Positions 18,005-26,635 of a DNA stretch of 64,000 nt are shown here, in pieces (positions within the stretch are counted from its first letter, which is position 1; each line of letters opens with the position of its first letter). Both the position numbers and the translations under genes were made by a program. Origin of the DNA: Propionivibrio hellwigii (lineage in GTDB: Bacteria; Pseudomonadota; Gammaproteobacteria; Burkholderiales; Rhodocyclaceae); the NCBI RefSeq assembly GCF_041770905.1, contig NZ_JBEUWX010000002.1, forward strand, positions 1,550,001 to 1,614,000. The letters run 5' to 3'. The notes beneath the pieces are model-generated. The model worked only from the letters and a program-made list of their open reading frames with translations. It was not told where the DNA came from and ran no database searches.

Positions 18005-19558
18005 TCAAACCGGCATCAAACCGTGTTTGCGCGGCGGATTTTGGACGACCTTGGTACGCAGGATCTCGAGCGCCATAGCCAGCCGCGGACGGGTTTCCTT
18101 CGGCTCGATAACTTCATCGATCTGGCCGATGTCAGCAGCACGGTACGGATTGAGGAACTCTTCATGATAAGCGGCAAGAATTTCCTCTTTGCGCTTCTTC
18201 GGATCTTCGGCCTTCTTGATTTCGTCACGGAAGAGAATGTTAACCGCACCTTCAGCGCCCATCACGGCAATTTGACCTGTCGGCCAGGAGAAGGCCACGT
18301 CAGCACGCATTTGACGCGAGTTCATGGCGAGGTGAGCGCCGCCGTAGGACTTGCGGGTAATGACTGAAACCATTGGCACAGTCGCTTCGCAGTAGGCGTA
18401 CAGCACTTTGGCGCCGTGACGGATAACACCACCGTATTCCTGACCCGTACCCGGCAGGAAGCCCGGGCAGTCGACAAAGGTGACGATCGGCAGATTGAAG
18501 GCGTCACAAATGCGGATGTGGCGGGCGATTTTGTCACTCGAATTGATGTCGAGCGCACCGGCCATATAGCAGGGCTGGTTAGCAATAATGCCGACCGCGT
18601 AGCCATCCATACGTGCAAAACCAACGACAGCGTTCTGCGCGTAGGCAGGCTGGATTTCCATGAAGCTGTCACGGTCGAAGACGGCATCAATCACGTCACG
18701 AATGTCGTACGGGCTATTCGGACCATCGGGAACGATGCTGTTGAGCGATTCTTCCATGCGGCCGATCGAATCTTCGGGAACAACGCGCGGCGGCTCTTCG
18801 TTGTTATTCTGCGGCAGATAGCTGAGCAGCTTCTTGACAAGGTTAAGGCCATCTTCTTCCGATTCCGCGGACAGATGCGCCACGCCGCTGGTGCCCATGT
18901 GCACGCCCGCGCCGCCCAGGTCATCAACCGAAACCTGCTCGCCCGTCACGGACTTGATAACTTCCGGCCCGGTCAGGAACATATAGCTTTGGCCGGCCAT
19001 GATGATGAAATCGGTCAAAGCCGGCGAATACACTGCGCCGCCTGCGCACGGACCAAGAATGACGGAAATCTGCGGGATGACGCCGGAAGATTCGACGTTA
19101 CGCACGAACACTTCGCCGTAAGCAGCCAAGCTGCGCACGCCTTCCTGAATACGGGCGCCGCCCGAGTCACCCAGGCCGATGCAGGGAATACCGGCTTCCA
19201 GCGCCTTGTCCATGACGCGGGTAATTTTTTGCGACTGCACTTCGGAGAAAGAGCCGCCCAGCACCGTGAAATCCTGTGCATAAATGGCAACGCGACGACC
19301 GTTGATCTTACCGAAACCGGTGACAACGGCATCACCGACGAAACGCTGTTTATCGAGACCAAATGTAGTCAGGTTATGCGTCGCCATCATACCGATTTCT
19401 TGGAACGACCCTTCGTCGAGCAGAAGATTGATCCGCTCGCGCGCCGTCAGTTTGCCGCGTGCGTGCTGCGCGTCGATACGCTTCTGACCACCGCCCAGCA
19501 TTGCGCCTTCGCGTTTTTTACGCAGTCCATCCAGAAGTTTCTTTGTCATTCCATCCAT
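18005..19558 (-). CDS. mmdA: Methylmalonyl-CoA decarboxylase alpha subunit (carboxyltransferase)
   Basis: Transfers the carboxyl group of (S)-methylmalonyl-CoA to biotin. The 517 residues form two crotonase-like carboxyltransferase domains. Visible motifs are GGSFSEVQSQKI, GDSGGARIQEGV (about residues 127-138), GPCAGGAVYSPALTDF, and in the second half CPGFLPGTGQEYGG, RKSYGGAHLAM and MGAEGAVNILF. Alone it could be a propionyl-CoA carboxylase beta subunit. Three downstream genes for the membrane, biotin and linker subunits, with no biotin carboxylase nearby, make the Na+-pumping decarboxylase far more likely. Confidence 0.92.
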   Translation of the reverse strand: MDGMTKKLLDGLRKKREGAMLGGGQKRIDAQHARGKLTARERINLLLDEGSFQEIGMMATHNLTTFGLDKQRFVGDAVVTGFGKINGRRVAIYAQDFTVLGGSFSEVQSQKITRVMDKALEAGIPCIGLGDSGGARIQEGVRSLAAYGEVFVRNVESSGVIPQISVILGPCAGGAVYSPALTDFIIMAGQSYMFLTGPEVIKSVTGEQVSVDDLGGAGVHMGTSGVAHLSAESEEDGLNLVKKLLSYLPQNNNEEPPRVVPEDSIGRMEESLNSIVPDGPNSPYDIRDVIDAVFDRDSFMEIQPAYAQNAVVGFARMDGYAVGIIANQPCYMAGALDINSSDKIARHIRICDAFNLPIVTFVDCPGFLPGTGQEYGGVIRHGAKVLYAYCEATVPMVSVITRKSYGGAHLAMNSRQMRADVAFSWPTGQIAVMGAEGAVNILFRDEIKKAEDPKKRKEEILAAYHEEFLNPYRAADIGQIDEVIEPKETRPRLAMALEILRTKVVQNPPRKHGLMPV

Positions 19559-20064
19559 CGTCAGAACTCCATCAGGTTAAACAACTTAACGTTTTGAAAA
19601 TAATTGGGCCACGCGCAAATAACGTGGCCTTCCCTACTATCGTCGGGATGTATGCACCCTCATACACTAAGAAACTATCATCTTTCTATCCCTAAATCTC
19701 AATTGTGGGAATCCACAAGGCCATATTCCGAATTTAATACCACGCCCCCGAGAAGGGCATTCACGCTTGCCCTTACATACCCAGGGTGCATTGTTACCAG
19801 CAGCAACCTTAAAACAGCCACGCGTCTGTGGCTTTCCGTAATGGCTAATCCTGCAGAATGCCTGCATATTAAATAGGGTAATTTGCTCTGTGCCATCGGA
19901 TACACTCGGCAAGCACCGCTTTTTAAGTTTGTGAAAGCGTTAGTCAGCGCCATAGCGCTCTGGCCATTTATTTATCTATGTTTCCAGTGGCATCCAGGCA
20001 TTCGCCGACAGCACACTGACACCCTGTTCCGCACCAATACAACCTATGCCGCCAATGTCTGGTG
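19559..20064. other. Divergent intergenic region between mmdA and dctP
   Basis: 506 bp containing the promoters of the mmd operon and of dctP. No RNA gene or strong hairpin was recognised. A 60-codon plus-strand frame (19883-20065) with one hydrophobic stretch ends right at the dctP start. It has no clear ribosome site, so I do not call it a gene. Confidence 0.45.
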
Positions 20065-21078
20065 ATGAAGACAACCCTGATAAAACTCTTGCTCCTGGTT
20101 CTGTTGCATGGCTTTGCGCCGATGCCGGCAAACGCAAAGTTGCCGATCGTGATCAAGTTCAGTCATGTCGTCACCCCTGACACACCCAAAGGGAAAGCCG
20201 CCAACTATTTTGCCCAACGCGCCGCCGAGCTGACCGAAGGCGCAGTCAGTGTCGAAGTCTTCCCGAATTCGACGCTGTACAAGGACAAGGATGAAATACA
20301 GGCCTTGCAGCTCGGTGCCGTCCAGATGCTCGCGCCTTCTCTGGCCAAACTAACCCAACTGGGCATCCACGAATTCGAGGTATTCGATCTGCCCTATTTA
20401 TTCGATGACATCCAGACGCTGCACCGGGTCACAGAAGGTTGGCTCGGCGCCAATCTGCTAGGGCGGCTCGAAACGAAGGGCGTGAAAGGACTGGCGTTCT
20501 GGGATAACGGCTTCAAATCCTTCTCGGCCAATCGCCCTTTGCACGATTTGCCCAGCTTCAAGGGGCTGAGGATCCGCATCCAGCCCTCAAAAGTTCTCGA
20601 AGCGCAGATTCGCACCCTTGGCGCCCAGCCCTCGGCGCTACCTTTCTCCGGCACCTACCAGGCGCTGCGCACGGGTTTTATTGACGGCGCGGAAAACCCG
20701 CACTCGAACTTCTTTACACAAAAAATATACGAAGTGCAAAAACACATCGTACTGACCAACCACGGCTACCTGGGCTATGCGGTCATCGCCAACAAACGCT
20801 TCTGGGACAACCTGCCCGCCCGCATCCGCTACCAACTGACACAGGCCATCGGGGAAGCCACCGAGTACGCTAACCGCATTGCACAGGAAGAAAACGACCA
20901 AGCGCTCCAGAAAATCAAGGCGACCGGCAAAACCCGCATTTATACGCTCAGCGCGGCGGAGCGCGCCGAACTGCGGCGCGCCATGCTCGCAACGCATGCA
21001 AAAATGGCGCCTTATATCGGCCAAAGCGTCGTTAACGCGGTCTACGAAGAAACAGGGTTCGATCCCAACAAGCAATAG
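20065..21078 (+). CDS. dctP: TRAP transporter substrate-binding protein (DctP family)
   Basis: Periplasmic solute receptor of a tripartite ATP-independent transporter, probably for C4-dicarboxylates or related carboxylates. It has 337 residues with a signal peptide ending at PANA (about 23). Family features are IKFSHVVTPDTPKGKAA, LPYLFDD, the carboxylate-binding region with GLRIRIQPS (arginines near 170) and GTYQALRTGFIDGAENP. GTG at 20062 directly precedes ATG 20065; I use the ATG. No DctQ or DctM membrane subunit follows, so this is an orphan receptor in the window. Substrate is inferred from family only. Confidence 0.85.
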   Translation: MKTTLIKLLLLVLLHGFAPMPANAKLPIVIKFSHVVTPDTPKGKAANYFAQRAAELTEGAVSVEVFPNSTLYKDKDEIQALQLGAVQMLAPSLAKLTQLGIHEFEVFDLPYLFDDIQTLHRVTEGWLGANLLGRLETKGVKGLAFWDNGFKSFSANRPLHDLPSFKGLRIRIQPSKVLEAQIRTLGAQPSALPFSGTYQALRTGFIDGAENPHSNFFTQKIYEVQKHIVLTNHGYLGYAVIANKRFWDNLPARIRYQLTQAIGEATEYANRIAQEENDQALQKIKATGKTRIYTLSAAERAELRRAMLATHAKMAPYIGQSVVNAVYEETGFDPNKQ

Positions 21079-21151
21079 CCGACGCCCCCGCCCATTCCGT
21101 CCACGCTGCGTCTGACGGATTTTTCATAGGCCTTGCCGCTATAATCGGCCA

Positions 21152-23029
21152 ATGATCGATTCATCTCCGTCCTCGTTCCCTGCCATCCGCCGCCTGCCCG
21201 ATCCGCTCATCAGTCAGATTGCCGCAGGCGAAGTCGTTGAACGTCCTGCTTCCGTACTCAAGGAGCTGCTGGAAAATGCGCTCGATGCCGGCAGTGCATC
21301 CCTGCAAATACAACTCGAAGAGGGCGGCGTCAAACTGATTCGGGTCACGGATGACGGCGCCGGCATCGCCAAGGATGAACTGGCACTGGCGCTTACCCGC
21401 CATGCCACTTCCAAAATCGCCTCGCTCAACGATCTTGAACATGTCAGCACGTTTGGTTTCCGCGGCGAAGCACTGGCTTCGATCGCCTCGGTTGCCCGCC
21501 TGACGCTCATCAGCTGCCGTGCAGGCGCCCCCCATGCCTGGCGCTTGGCAGCCGATGCTGACCTGCCTGAACCGGCTGCGCTGGCGCAGGGCACCCTCGT
21601 CGAGATGCGCGATCTCTACTACAACACGCCGGCACGCCGGAAATTTCTCAAATCCGAAGCCACTGAACTGGCGCATTGTCTGGAAGCCATCAAGCGCGTC
21701 GCGATGGCCTATCCGGAAGTCGCCATCATGGCGTCACACAATGGCCGCACCAGCCTGCGTCTGCCCAAAAGCGACATGCAGGCGCGCATCGGCGCCATTC
21801 TCGGCGATGCCTTCACGGCGGAATCGCGCCTTGTCACTGCGGATGCCGGCGTGCTCAAACTCACCGGCTACTGTGCCCTACCCGCACACTCGCGGGCGCG
21901 CAGCGACGCCCAATATTGTTACGTCAACGGCCGTTTTGTGCGCGACAAACTGCTCATGCACGCCCTGCGCGAAGCCTACCGCGACATGCTGCACGGCAGC
22001 CGCTATCCCGCCTATTGCATTTTCCTCGACATCGATCCGGCGGCGGTCGATGTCAATGTCCACCCAGCCAAAAGCGAAGTCCGTTTCCGCGATGCGCGCG
22101 CCGTACACCAGTTCGTTTTCCACGCCGTTCAGAAAGTGCTGTCCAGCCCCTTGCATGCCCTCTCGAACCCTGTGTCGCCCCGCTTTTCCGATCACAGCGC
22201 GCCAATACAGGCGACGACACAACCCGCTGAAGCCACCGCCTCGCCCGATTCAGTCGCTCCAACCGCCAGACCGGCTTCATACACCGCTGCGCGTCAGGCC
22301 TCGCTGCGCATCAACGAACCGGCGGTCTCGGCTTACACCAGCTTTGCCCAGGCTGCCTTTTCCCGCCCTGCCGCCTCGCCCGCACACGGCGAAGTGTCTC
22401 GCCCAATCTATGCGGAAACGGGTACGGCGGAAGAGGAAAAAAACGCCCCGCCGCTCGGCTACGCGCTGGGACAACTGCACGGCATCTACATCCTGGCGCA
22501 GAACGCGCACGGCCTGGTGCTCATCGATATGCACGCGGCACACGAACGCATTCTTTATGAACGGCTCAAGGCGGCCGTCGATAGCCGCCGTATCGCCGCG
22601 CAAACGCTGCTCATCCCCGCCGTTTTCAGTGCGGATGCGCTCGATATCGCCGCCGCCGGAGAGCACGCGGACACCCTGAGTGCGCTCGGTTTTGAAATCA
22701 CGCCGGCAGGGCCGACACAACTGGCCGTTCGCGCCGTTCCGGCGCTGTTACAGGCCAGCGACCCGGCAGCGCTGGTACGCGCCGTCCTGGCCGACCTGCG
22801 CGAACATGGCGTGACACAATTGACGCTCGCCCGCCGCAACGAACTGCTCTCGACGATGGCCTGTCACGGCGCGGTACGCGCCCATCGCCTGCTCACGATT
22901 CCCGAAATGAATGCGCTGCTGCGCCAGATGGAAGCCACCGAGCGCGCCGATCAATGCAATCATGGCCGGCCGACCTGGACACAGCTCTCGCTCGGTGAAC
23001 TCGACCGTCTCTTTCTGCGCGGACGATAA
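21152..23029 (+). CDS. mutL: DNA mismatch repair protein MutL
   Basis: GHKL ATPase that couples MutS recognition to strand incision. The 625 residues show ATPase motifs ELLENALDAG (about residues 36-45), DDGAGI and FRGEAL, then YCYVNGRFVRD. The linker (about 340-425) is rich in Pro/Ala/Ser. The C-terminal domain carries DMHAAHERILYE near residue 454, close to the DQHA(X)2E(X)4E endonuclease motif, and CNHGRPTW near the end, equivalent to CPHGRP. This suggests an endonuclease-type MutL rather than the MutH-dependent E. coli type. It is 3 bp upstream of miaA. Confidence 0.95.
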   Translation: MIDSSPSSFPAIRRLPDPLISQIAAGEVVERPASVLKELLENALDAGSASLQIQLEEGGVKLIRVTDDGAGIAKDELALALTRHATSKIASLNDLEHVSTFGFRGEALASIASVARLTLISCRAGAPHAWRLAADADLPEPAALAQGTLVEMRDLYYNTPARRKFLKSEATELAHCLEAIKRVAMAYPEVAIMASHNGRTSLRLPKSDMQARIGAILGDAFTAESRLVTADAGVLKLTGYCALPAHSRARSDAQYCYVNGRFVRDKLLMHALREAYRDMLHGSRYPAYCIFLDIDPAAVDVNVHPAKSEVRFRDARAVHQFVFHAVQKVLSSPLHALSNPVSPRFSDHSAPIQATTQPAEATASPDSVAPTARPASYTAARQASLRINEPAVSAYTSFAQAAFSRPAASPAHGEVSRPIYAETGTAEEEKNAPPLGYALGQLHGIYILAQNAHGLVLIDMHAAHERILYERLKAAVDSRRIAAQTLLIPAVFSADALDIAAAGEHADTLSALGFEITPAGPTQLAVRAVPALLQASDPAALVRAVLADLREHGVTQLTLARRNELLSTMACHGAVRAHRLLTIPEMNALLRQMEATERADQCNHGRPTWTQLSLGELDRLFLRGR

Positions 23030-23032
23030 ACG

Positions 23033-24025
23033 ATGTCCGTCGATTCGACGCCCGCACAAATGGCCGGCCAGCCCCCCGCCATTCTGCTGATGGGCCCCAC
23101 CGCCAGCGGTAAAACCGCCCTTGCCCTGGCGTTGGCGCGCCGTTTTCCGGTCGGGATCATCAGCGTCGACTCGGCACAAGTTTTCCGTGACATGAACATC
23201 GGCACGGCCAAGCCCGATCACGAAACACTGGCCGCCACTCCGCACCGGCTGATCGATCTCGTCAGTCCGGAAGAACGCTACTCGGCCGCGCGCTTTCGCG
23301 CCGACGCCCTGGCTGCCATGGCCGACATTGCCGCCGCCGGGCGTATTCCGCTGCTCGTCGGCGGCACCATGCTCTATTACAAAGCGCTGCTAGAAGGGTT
23401 GGCCGTACTGCCGCAGGCCGACCCGACCGTCCGCGCCGAGATTGATGCACTGGCTGCCGCGCATGGCTGGCCGCATGTGCATCGCCTGCTGGCGCAGGTC
23501 GACCCGCATACTGCGGCGCGCCTGCCGCCCACTGACGCCCAACGTATTCAGCGCGCACTGGAAATCTATCGCCTCAGCGGCCGCCCGATGTCGGCGCTGC
23601 TGGCCGAATCGGCGGCACCCAAACCATCAGGAAGATTCTTGAAGCTCGGCCTGCTGCCTGCCAACCGCACCGCATTGCACGCGCGCATTGCCGAGCGTTT
23701 CGACGCCATGCTCGCCGCCGGCCTGGAAGAGGAAGTCGGCGGATTACGCAGCAAATATCGCCTCTCGCCCGACCTGCCGTCGATGCGCTGCGTCGGCTAC
23801 CGGCAGGTCTGGGAAGCGCAGGACGGCCTCATCCCGCACAAGGCGCTGCGTGAACGCGGCATCTACGCCACGCGGCAGCTGGCCAAGCGACAGATCACCT
23901 GGATGAACAACACGCTGAAGCCGGAAATCTTCGACTGCCTCGCAGCCGACCTGAGCGCACGCATCATCTCGCGCGTCGCCGAAGCTTTACCGGAACTTAG
24001 CGCTCCAGCAGCGTCACCGGCTTGA
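23033..24025 (+). CDS. miaA: tRNA dimethylallyltransferase
   Basis: Adds a dimethylallyl group to A37 of tRNAs reading UNN codons. It has 330 residues. The P-loop is MGPTASGKTALA (about residues 20-31), followed by SVDSAQVFRDMNIGTAKP, the GGTMLYYKALLEGL motif and the C-terminal CVGYRQVW and TRQLAKRQITWMN segments. It forms an operon with mutL, a common pairing. Its last 29 bp overlap the convergent ACT-domain gene on the other strand. Confidence 0.96.
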   Translation: MSVDSTPAQMAGQPPAILLMGPTASGKTALALALARRFPVGIISVDSAQVFRDMNIGTAKPDHETLAATPHRLIDLVSPEERYSAARFRADALAAMADIAAAGRIPLLVGGTMLYYKALLEGLAVLPQADPTVRAEIDALAAAHGWPHVHRLLAQVDPHTAARLPPTDAQRIQRALEIYRLSGRPMSALLAESAAPKPSGRFLKLGLLPANRTALHARIAERFDAMLAAGLEEEVGGLRSKYRLSPDLPSMRCVGYRQVWEAQDGLIPHKALRERGIYATRQLAKRQITWMNNTLKPEIFDCLAADLSARIISRVAEALPELSAPAASPA

Positions 24026-24428
24026 CGATGCTGATGCTGTGTCGGGAAAGCTCCGCCACCGCCCGATCGGGATCGGAGAAACGGATAATCACGACGGCGT
24101 TCCGGCCAACCGCCGTGCTGAATGCGTACATGTACTCGATGTTCAACCCCGCTGCATCCGTCTCGGCCAGCACCCGCGCCAAACCGCCGGCATCGTCGGG
24201 CACTTCGACCGCGATCACATCCGTCAGCCGCACGGTATAGCCGGCCGCCTCAAGCGCGGCCTTGCCGGCTTCCGGATCGGCGACGATCAGGCGCAGGATG
24301 CCGAATTCGGCGGTATCCGCCAGTGAGAGCGTGCGGATATTGACGCCCCGCGCGGCAAGCGCCATACACGCTGCGTGCAGGCGGCCAGGGCGATTTTCGA
24401 TAAAGCAGGAAAGCTGGGTAATTTTCAT
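23997..24428 (-). CDS. Tandem ACT-domain protein linked to phenylacetate-CoA ligase
   Basis: 143 residues made of two ACT domains: the first starts ITQLSCFIENRPGRLHAACM, the second begins near residue 72 with DVIAVEVPDDAGGLARVL. Small double-ACT proteins of this type often sit beside paaK and indolepyruvate oxidoreductase genes. They are thought to sense aromatic amino acids or related ligands, but the exact role is not established. It is the last gene of the iorA-iorB-paaK-ACT cluster and overlaps the 3' end of miaA by 29 bp in convergent orientation. A second ACT protein at 29.8-30.3 kb has the same plan. Confidence 0.85.
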   Translation of the reverse strand: MKITQLSCFIENRPGRLHAACMALAARGVNIRTLSLADTAEFGILRLIVADPEAGKAALEAAGYTVRLTDVIAVEVPDDAGGLARVLAETDAAGLNIEYMYAFSTAVGRNAVVIIRFSDPDRAVAELSRHSISIVKPVTLLER

Positions 24429-24569
24429 GGCTCAAACCCCTGTGCAAAGAAAGATCCGTCGATCCGGCTCGCCACGGCGCGCTGAGCACAGATCACCCGG
24501 CAATCCGTCATCGTCATCATCGGCAGAATGCCTCGCGCAGTCACGACCGACACGGGTTTTTAGGAACAC

Positions 24570-25940
24570 TCAACCACGGCGCAGATCGAGAACACGCTGG
24601 ATCTTGCCTTCGCTGCGCGGCAAAGTGTTCGGCTCGACCAGGCGGACGCCGGCGCGGATGCCGGTAATACGTTCGATGGAGTGCGAAAGGCGCTTATGCA
24701 CCTTCTCTATGGCGCTGACCTTGTCGCTGAACAGCTCGGGACCGACTTCGACCTCGACGCCCAGCTGATCCAGCCCGCCTTCGCGCGTCAGCACGATCCG
24801 GTAATGCGGCAAGACGCCTTCCACCGCCAACAGCGCCGCTTCGATCTGCGTGGGGAAAACATTGACGCCGCGAATGATGAACATGTCGTCGCTGCGCCGC
24901 GCCACACGGGCGATACGGCGCACGGTGCGGCCGCATTCGCAGGGTTCGGCGATCAGGCGCGTAATATCGCGCGTGCGGTAGCGGATCATCGGCATCGCGC
25001 GTTTGGAAAGCGTCGTCAATACGAGCTCCCCTTCCTCGCCATCCGGCAGTACGCGGCCGCTCTCCGAATCAATGATTTCTGGGTAGAAGTGGTCTTCGAA
25101 AATGTGCAGCCCGTGCTGCGCTGTGCACTCCCCGCCAATGCCCGGCCCGATGATTTCCGACAAGCCATAAATATCAAAAGCGCGAATGCCGCTGTCGCGT
25201 TCGATGCGTGCGCGCATATCGTCCGACCAGGGCTCGGCGCCGAAGATGCCGGTGCGCAGCGGGAGCGTATGCAAATCAATCCCCAGCGCCGCAGCGCGTT
25301 CGATCATGTGCAGAAAATAGCTGGGCGTACAGCAGATTGCCGTGACGCCGAAATCACGCATGAGCATGATCTGCCGATCCGTATTGCCGCCGGAGGTCGG
25401 CACCACGGTTGCTCCCAGCGCCTCCAGACCATAATGCACGCCGAGCCCGCCGGTAAACAGGCCGTAGCCGAAGGCATTCTGGACAATATCGCCACGATGG
25501 ATCCCCGCAGCGGCAAAGGCGCGCAGCACGACGGAGGACCAAACGCGCAGATCCTCGCGGGTATAGGCAACGACGATCGGCTTGCCGGTGGTGCCGCTGG
25601 AGGCGTGCAGCCTGACGATTTCCTGCATCGGACTGGCAAAGAGGCCGAACGGATAGTTGTCACGCAGATCGGCCTTGGCCGAGAAAGGCAGTTGGGCGAT
25701 GTCCTCCAGACGCTCGACCGAAGCCGGCGTCAATTGCCGTGCCTCCATCCGGGCGCGGAACGGCGCAACATTGGCATAGGCGCGTGCAACCACGGCCTTC
25801 AACCGCCGCAGCTGCAATTGGCGTAACTGCGGCGCCGGCAAGTAATCCAGCGCACTGACGGGATGGATACCGTGGCCGCAGTCGTTCCAGCTATCCCGGT
25901 TGTCCTGGTTATCCCATTCGTTCCAGTTTTCCTCAAGCAT
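24570..25940 (-). CDS. paaK: Phenylacetate-CoA ligase (copy 1)
   Basis: AMP-forming ligase converting phenylacetate or another arylacetate to its CoA thioester. It has 456 residues. ANL-family motifs: HASSGTTGKPIVV (about 112-124), GLSEIIGPG, YRTRDITRL near 330, and RRSDDMFIIRGVNVFPTQIE. The catalytic-type Lys is in SEGKIQRVL near the C-terminus. The first 25 residues are unusual, rich in Asn/Trp/Asp, and not typical of PaaK, so the true start may be internal. It follows iorA-iorB, so arylpyruvate oxidation is the likely context. Confidence 0.92.
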   Translation of the reverse strand: MLEENWNEWDNQDNRDSWNDCGHGIHPVSALDYLPAPQLRQLQLRRLKAVVARAYANVAPFRARMEARQLTPASVERLEDIAQLPFSAKADLRDNYPFGLFASPMQEIVRLHASSGTTGKPIVVAYTREDLRVWSSVVLRAFAAAGIHRGDIVQNAFGYGLFTGGLGVHYGLEALGATVVPTSGGNTDRQIMLMRDFGVTAICCTPSYFLHMIERAAALGIDLHTLPLRTGIFGAEPWSDDMRARIERDSGIRAFDIYGLSEIIGPGIGGECTAQHGLHIFEDHFYPEIIDSESGRVLPDGEEGELVLTTLSKRAMPMIRYRTRDITRLIAEPCECGRTVRRIARVARRSDDMFIIRGVNVFPTQIEAALLAVEGVLPHYRIVLTREGGLDQLGVEVEVGPELFSDKVSAIEKVHKRLSHSIERITGIRAGVRLVEPNTLPRSEGKIQRVLDLRRG

Positions 25941-26050
25941 TTCGCGCCTCTTGTCGTGTGACCTGCTGTTTTCCTTGCCTCATGCGCCCCATCTCAACGT
26001 TCAACGCTCAACTTGATTTCCGCCGCGCGCCGCCTTCGTCCGGTCAGGCT

Positions 26051-26080
26051 CTTTCAGGCCCTTTCAGGCCCTTTCAGGCC
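26051..26080. repeat. Three perfect tandem copies of a 10-bp unit at the iorB stop
   Basis: CTTTCAGGCC occurs three times in a row and spans the iorB stop codon (26074-26076). Slippage here would alter only the last residues and the gap to paaK. Confidence 0.85.
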
Positions 26081-26568
26081 ATTTGCCGGCCAAGCTGGAA
26101 AGCCTCCAGGTTGAGCCGATGATGCTTTTCCGCCAGATTGGCGCGAATCGCCGCTTCCCAGTGTTCGACCGGAATGTCGAGCTGGCGGCTCAACAGGCCG
26201 AGCAAAGCAACATTGACCGATTTGGCAGGCAGTTTGCCTGGCGCACCGGCCAGCAGCGCCGGTGAAATCAGCCTGCCGCCGGCTTTCAGCGCCGGACGAT
26301 TGACGTCAACCTGATCGGCGGCAACAACGACCAGAAAATCCGCCTGACCAGGCGAAATCATCGGGCTATCAACCTTAGGCCCGAAGCGTACGTCGCTGGA
26401 GACCGAACCGCCACGCTGGCTCATGCCGTGCAGTTCGCTTTTTTTGACGTCCAGTCCCTGCCGGAACGCCGCATCGGCCAGGATATCCGAGGCCTTGACC
26501 ACGCCCTGCCCGCCGAGGCCGGCAATGACGACATTCACCGCCCGATTCGCTGTTTTTTCCGTCACCAT
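26074..26568 (-). CDS. iorB: Indolepyruvate oxidoreductase subunit beta
   Basis: Gamma-type 2-oxoacid oxidoreductase subunit that partners IorA in oxidative decarboxylation of indolepyruvate, phenylpyruvate and similar arylpyruvates to arylacetyl-CoA. It has 164 residues. The opening VVIAGLGGQGVVKASDIL motif (about 13-30), SELHGMSQRGGSVSSDVRFG and the later DFLVVVAADQV are characteristic. It lies 67 bp downstream of iorA on the same strand and ahead of paaK copy 1. Confidence 0.92.
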   Translation of the reverse strand: MVTEKTANRAVNVVIAGLGGQGVVKASDILADAAFRQGLDVKKSELHGMSQRGGSVSSDVRFGPKVDSPMISPGQADFLVVVAADQVDVNRPALKAGGRLISPALLAGAPGKLPAKSVNVALLGLLSRQLDIPVEHWEAAIRANLAEKHHRLNLEAFQLGRQMA

Positions 26569-26635
26569 CTTCGATCACCGTTCCACGATTTTTCATTGCT
26601 CCATCATTACAGCTCCCGAACGCCTCACGCCGGCG

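Noticed and set aside
18416..19597. Plus-strand frame of 393 codons opposite mmdA
   Set aside because: Antisense shadow of mmdA in GC-rich sequence.
11829..19838. Shared 11-mer TGTGGCTTTCC upstream of scpA and between mmdA and dctP, as a regulator site
   Set aside because: One short match in two intergenic regions of 0.5 kb is within chance expectation and has no dyad symmetry.
22748..23245. Minus-strand frame across the mutL-miaA junction
   Set aside because: No motifs, antisense to two certain genes.
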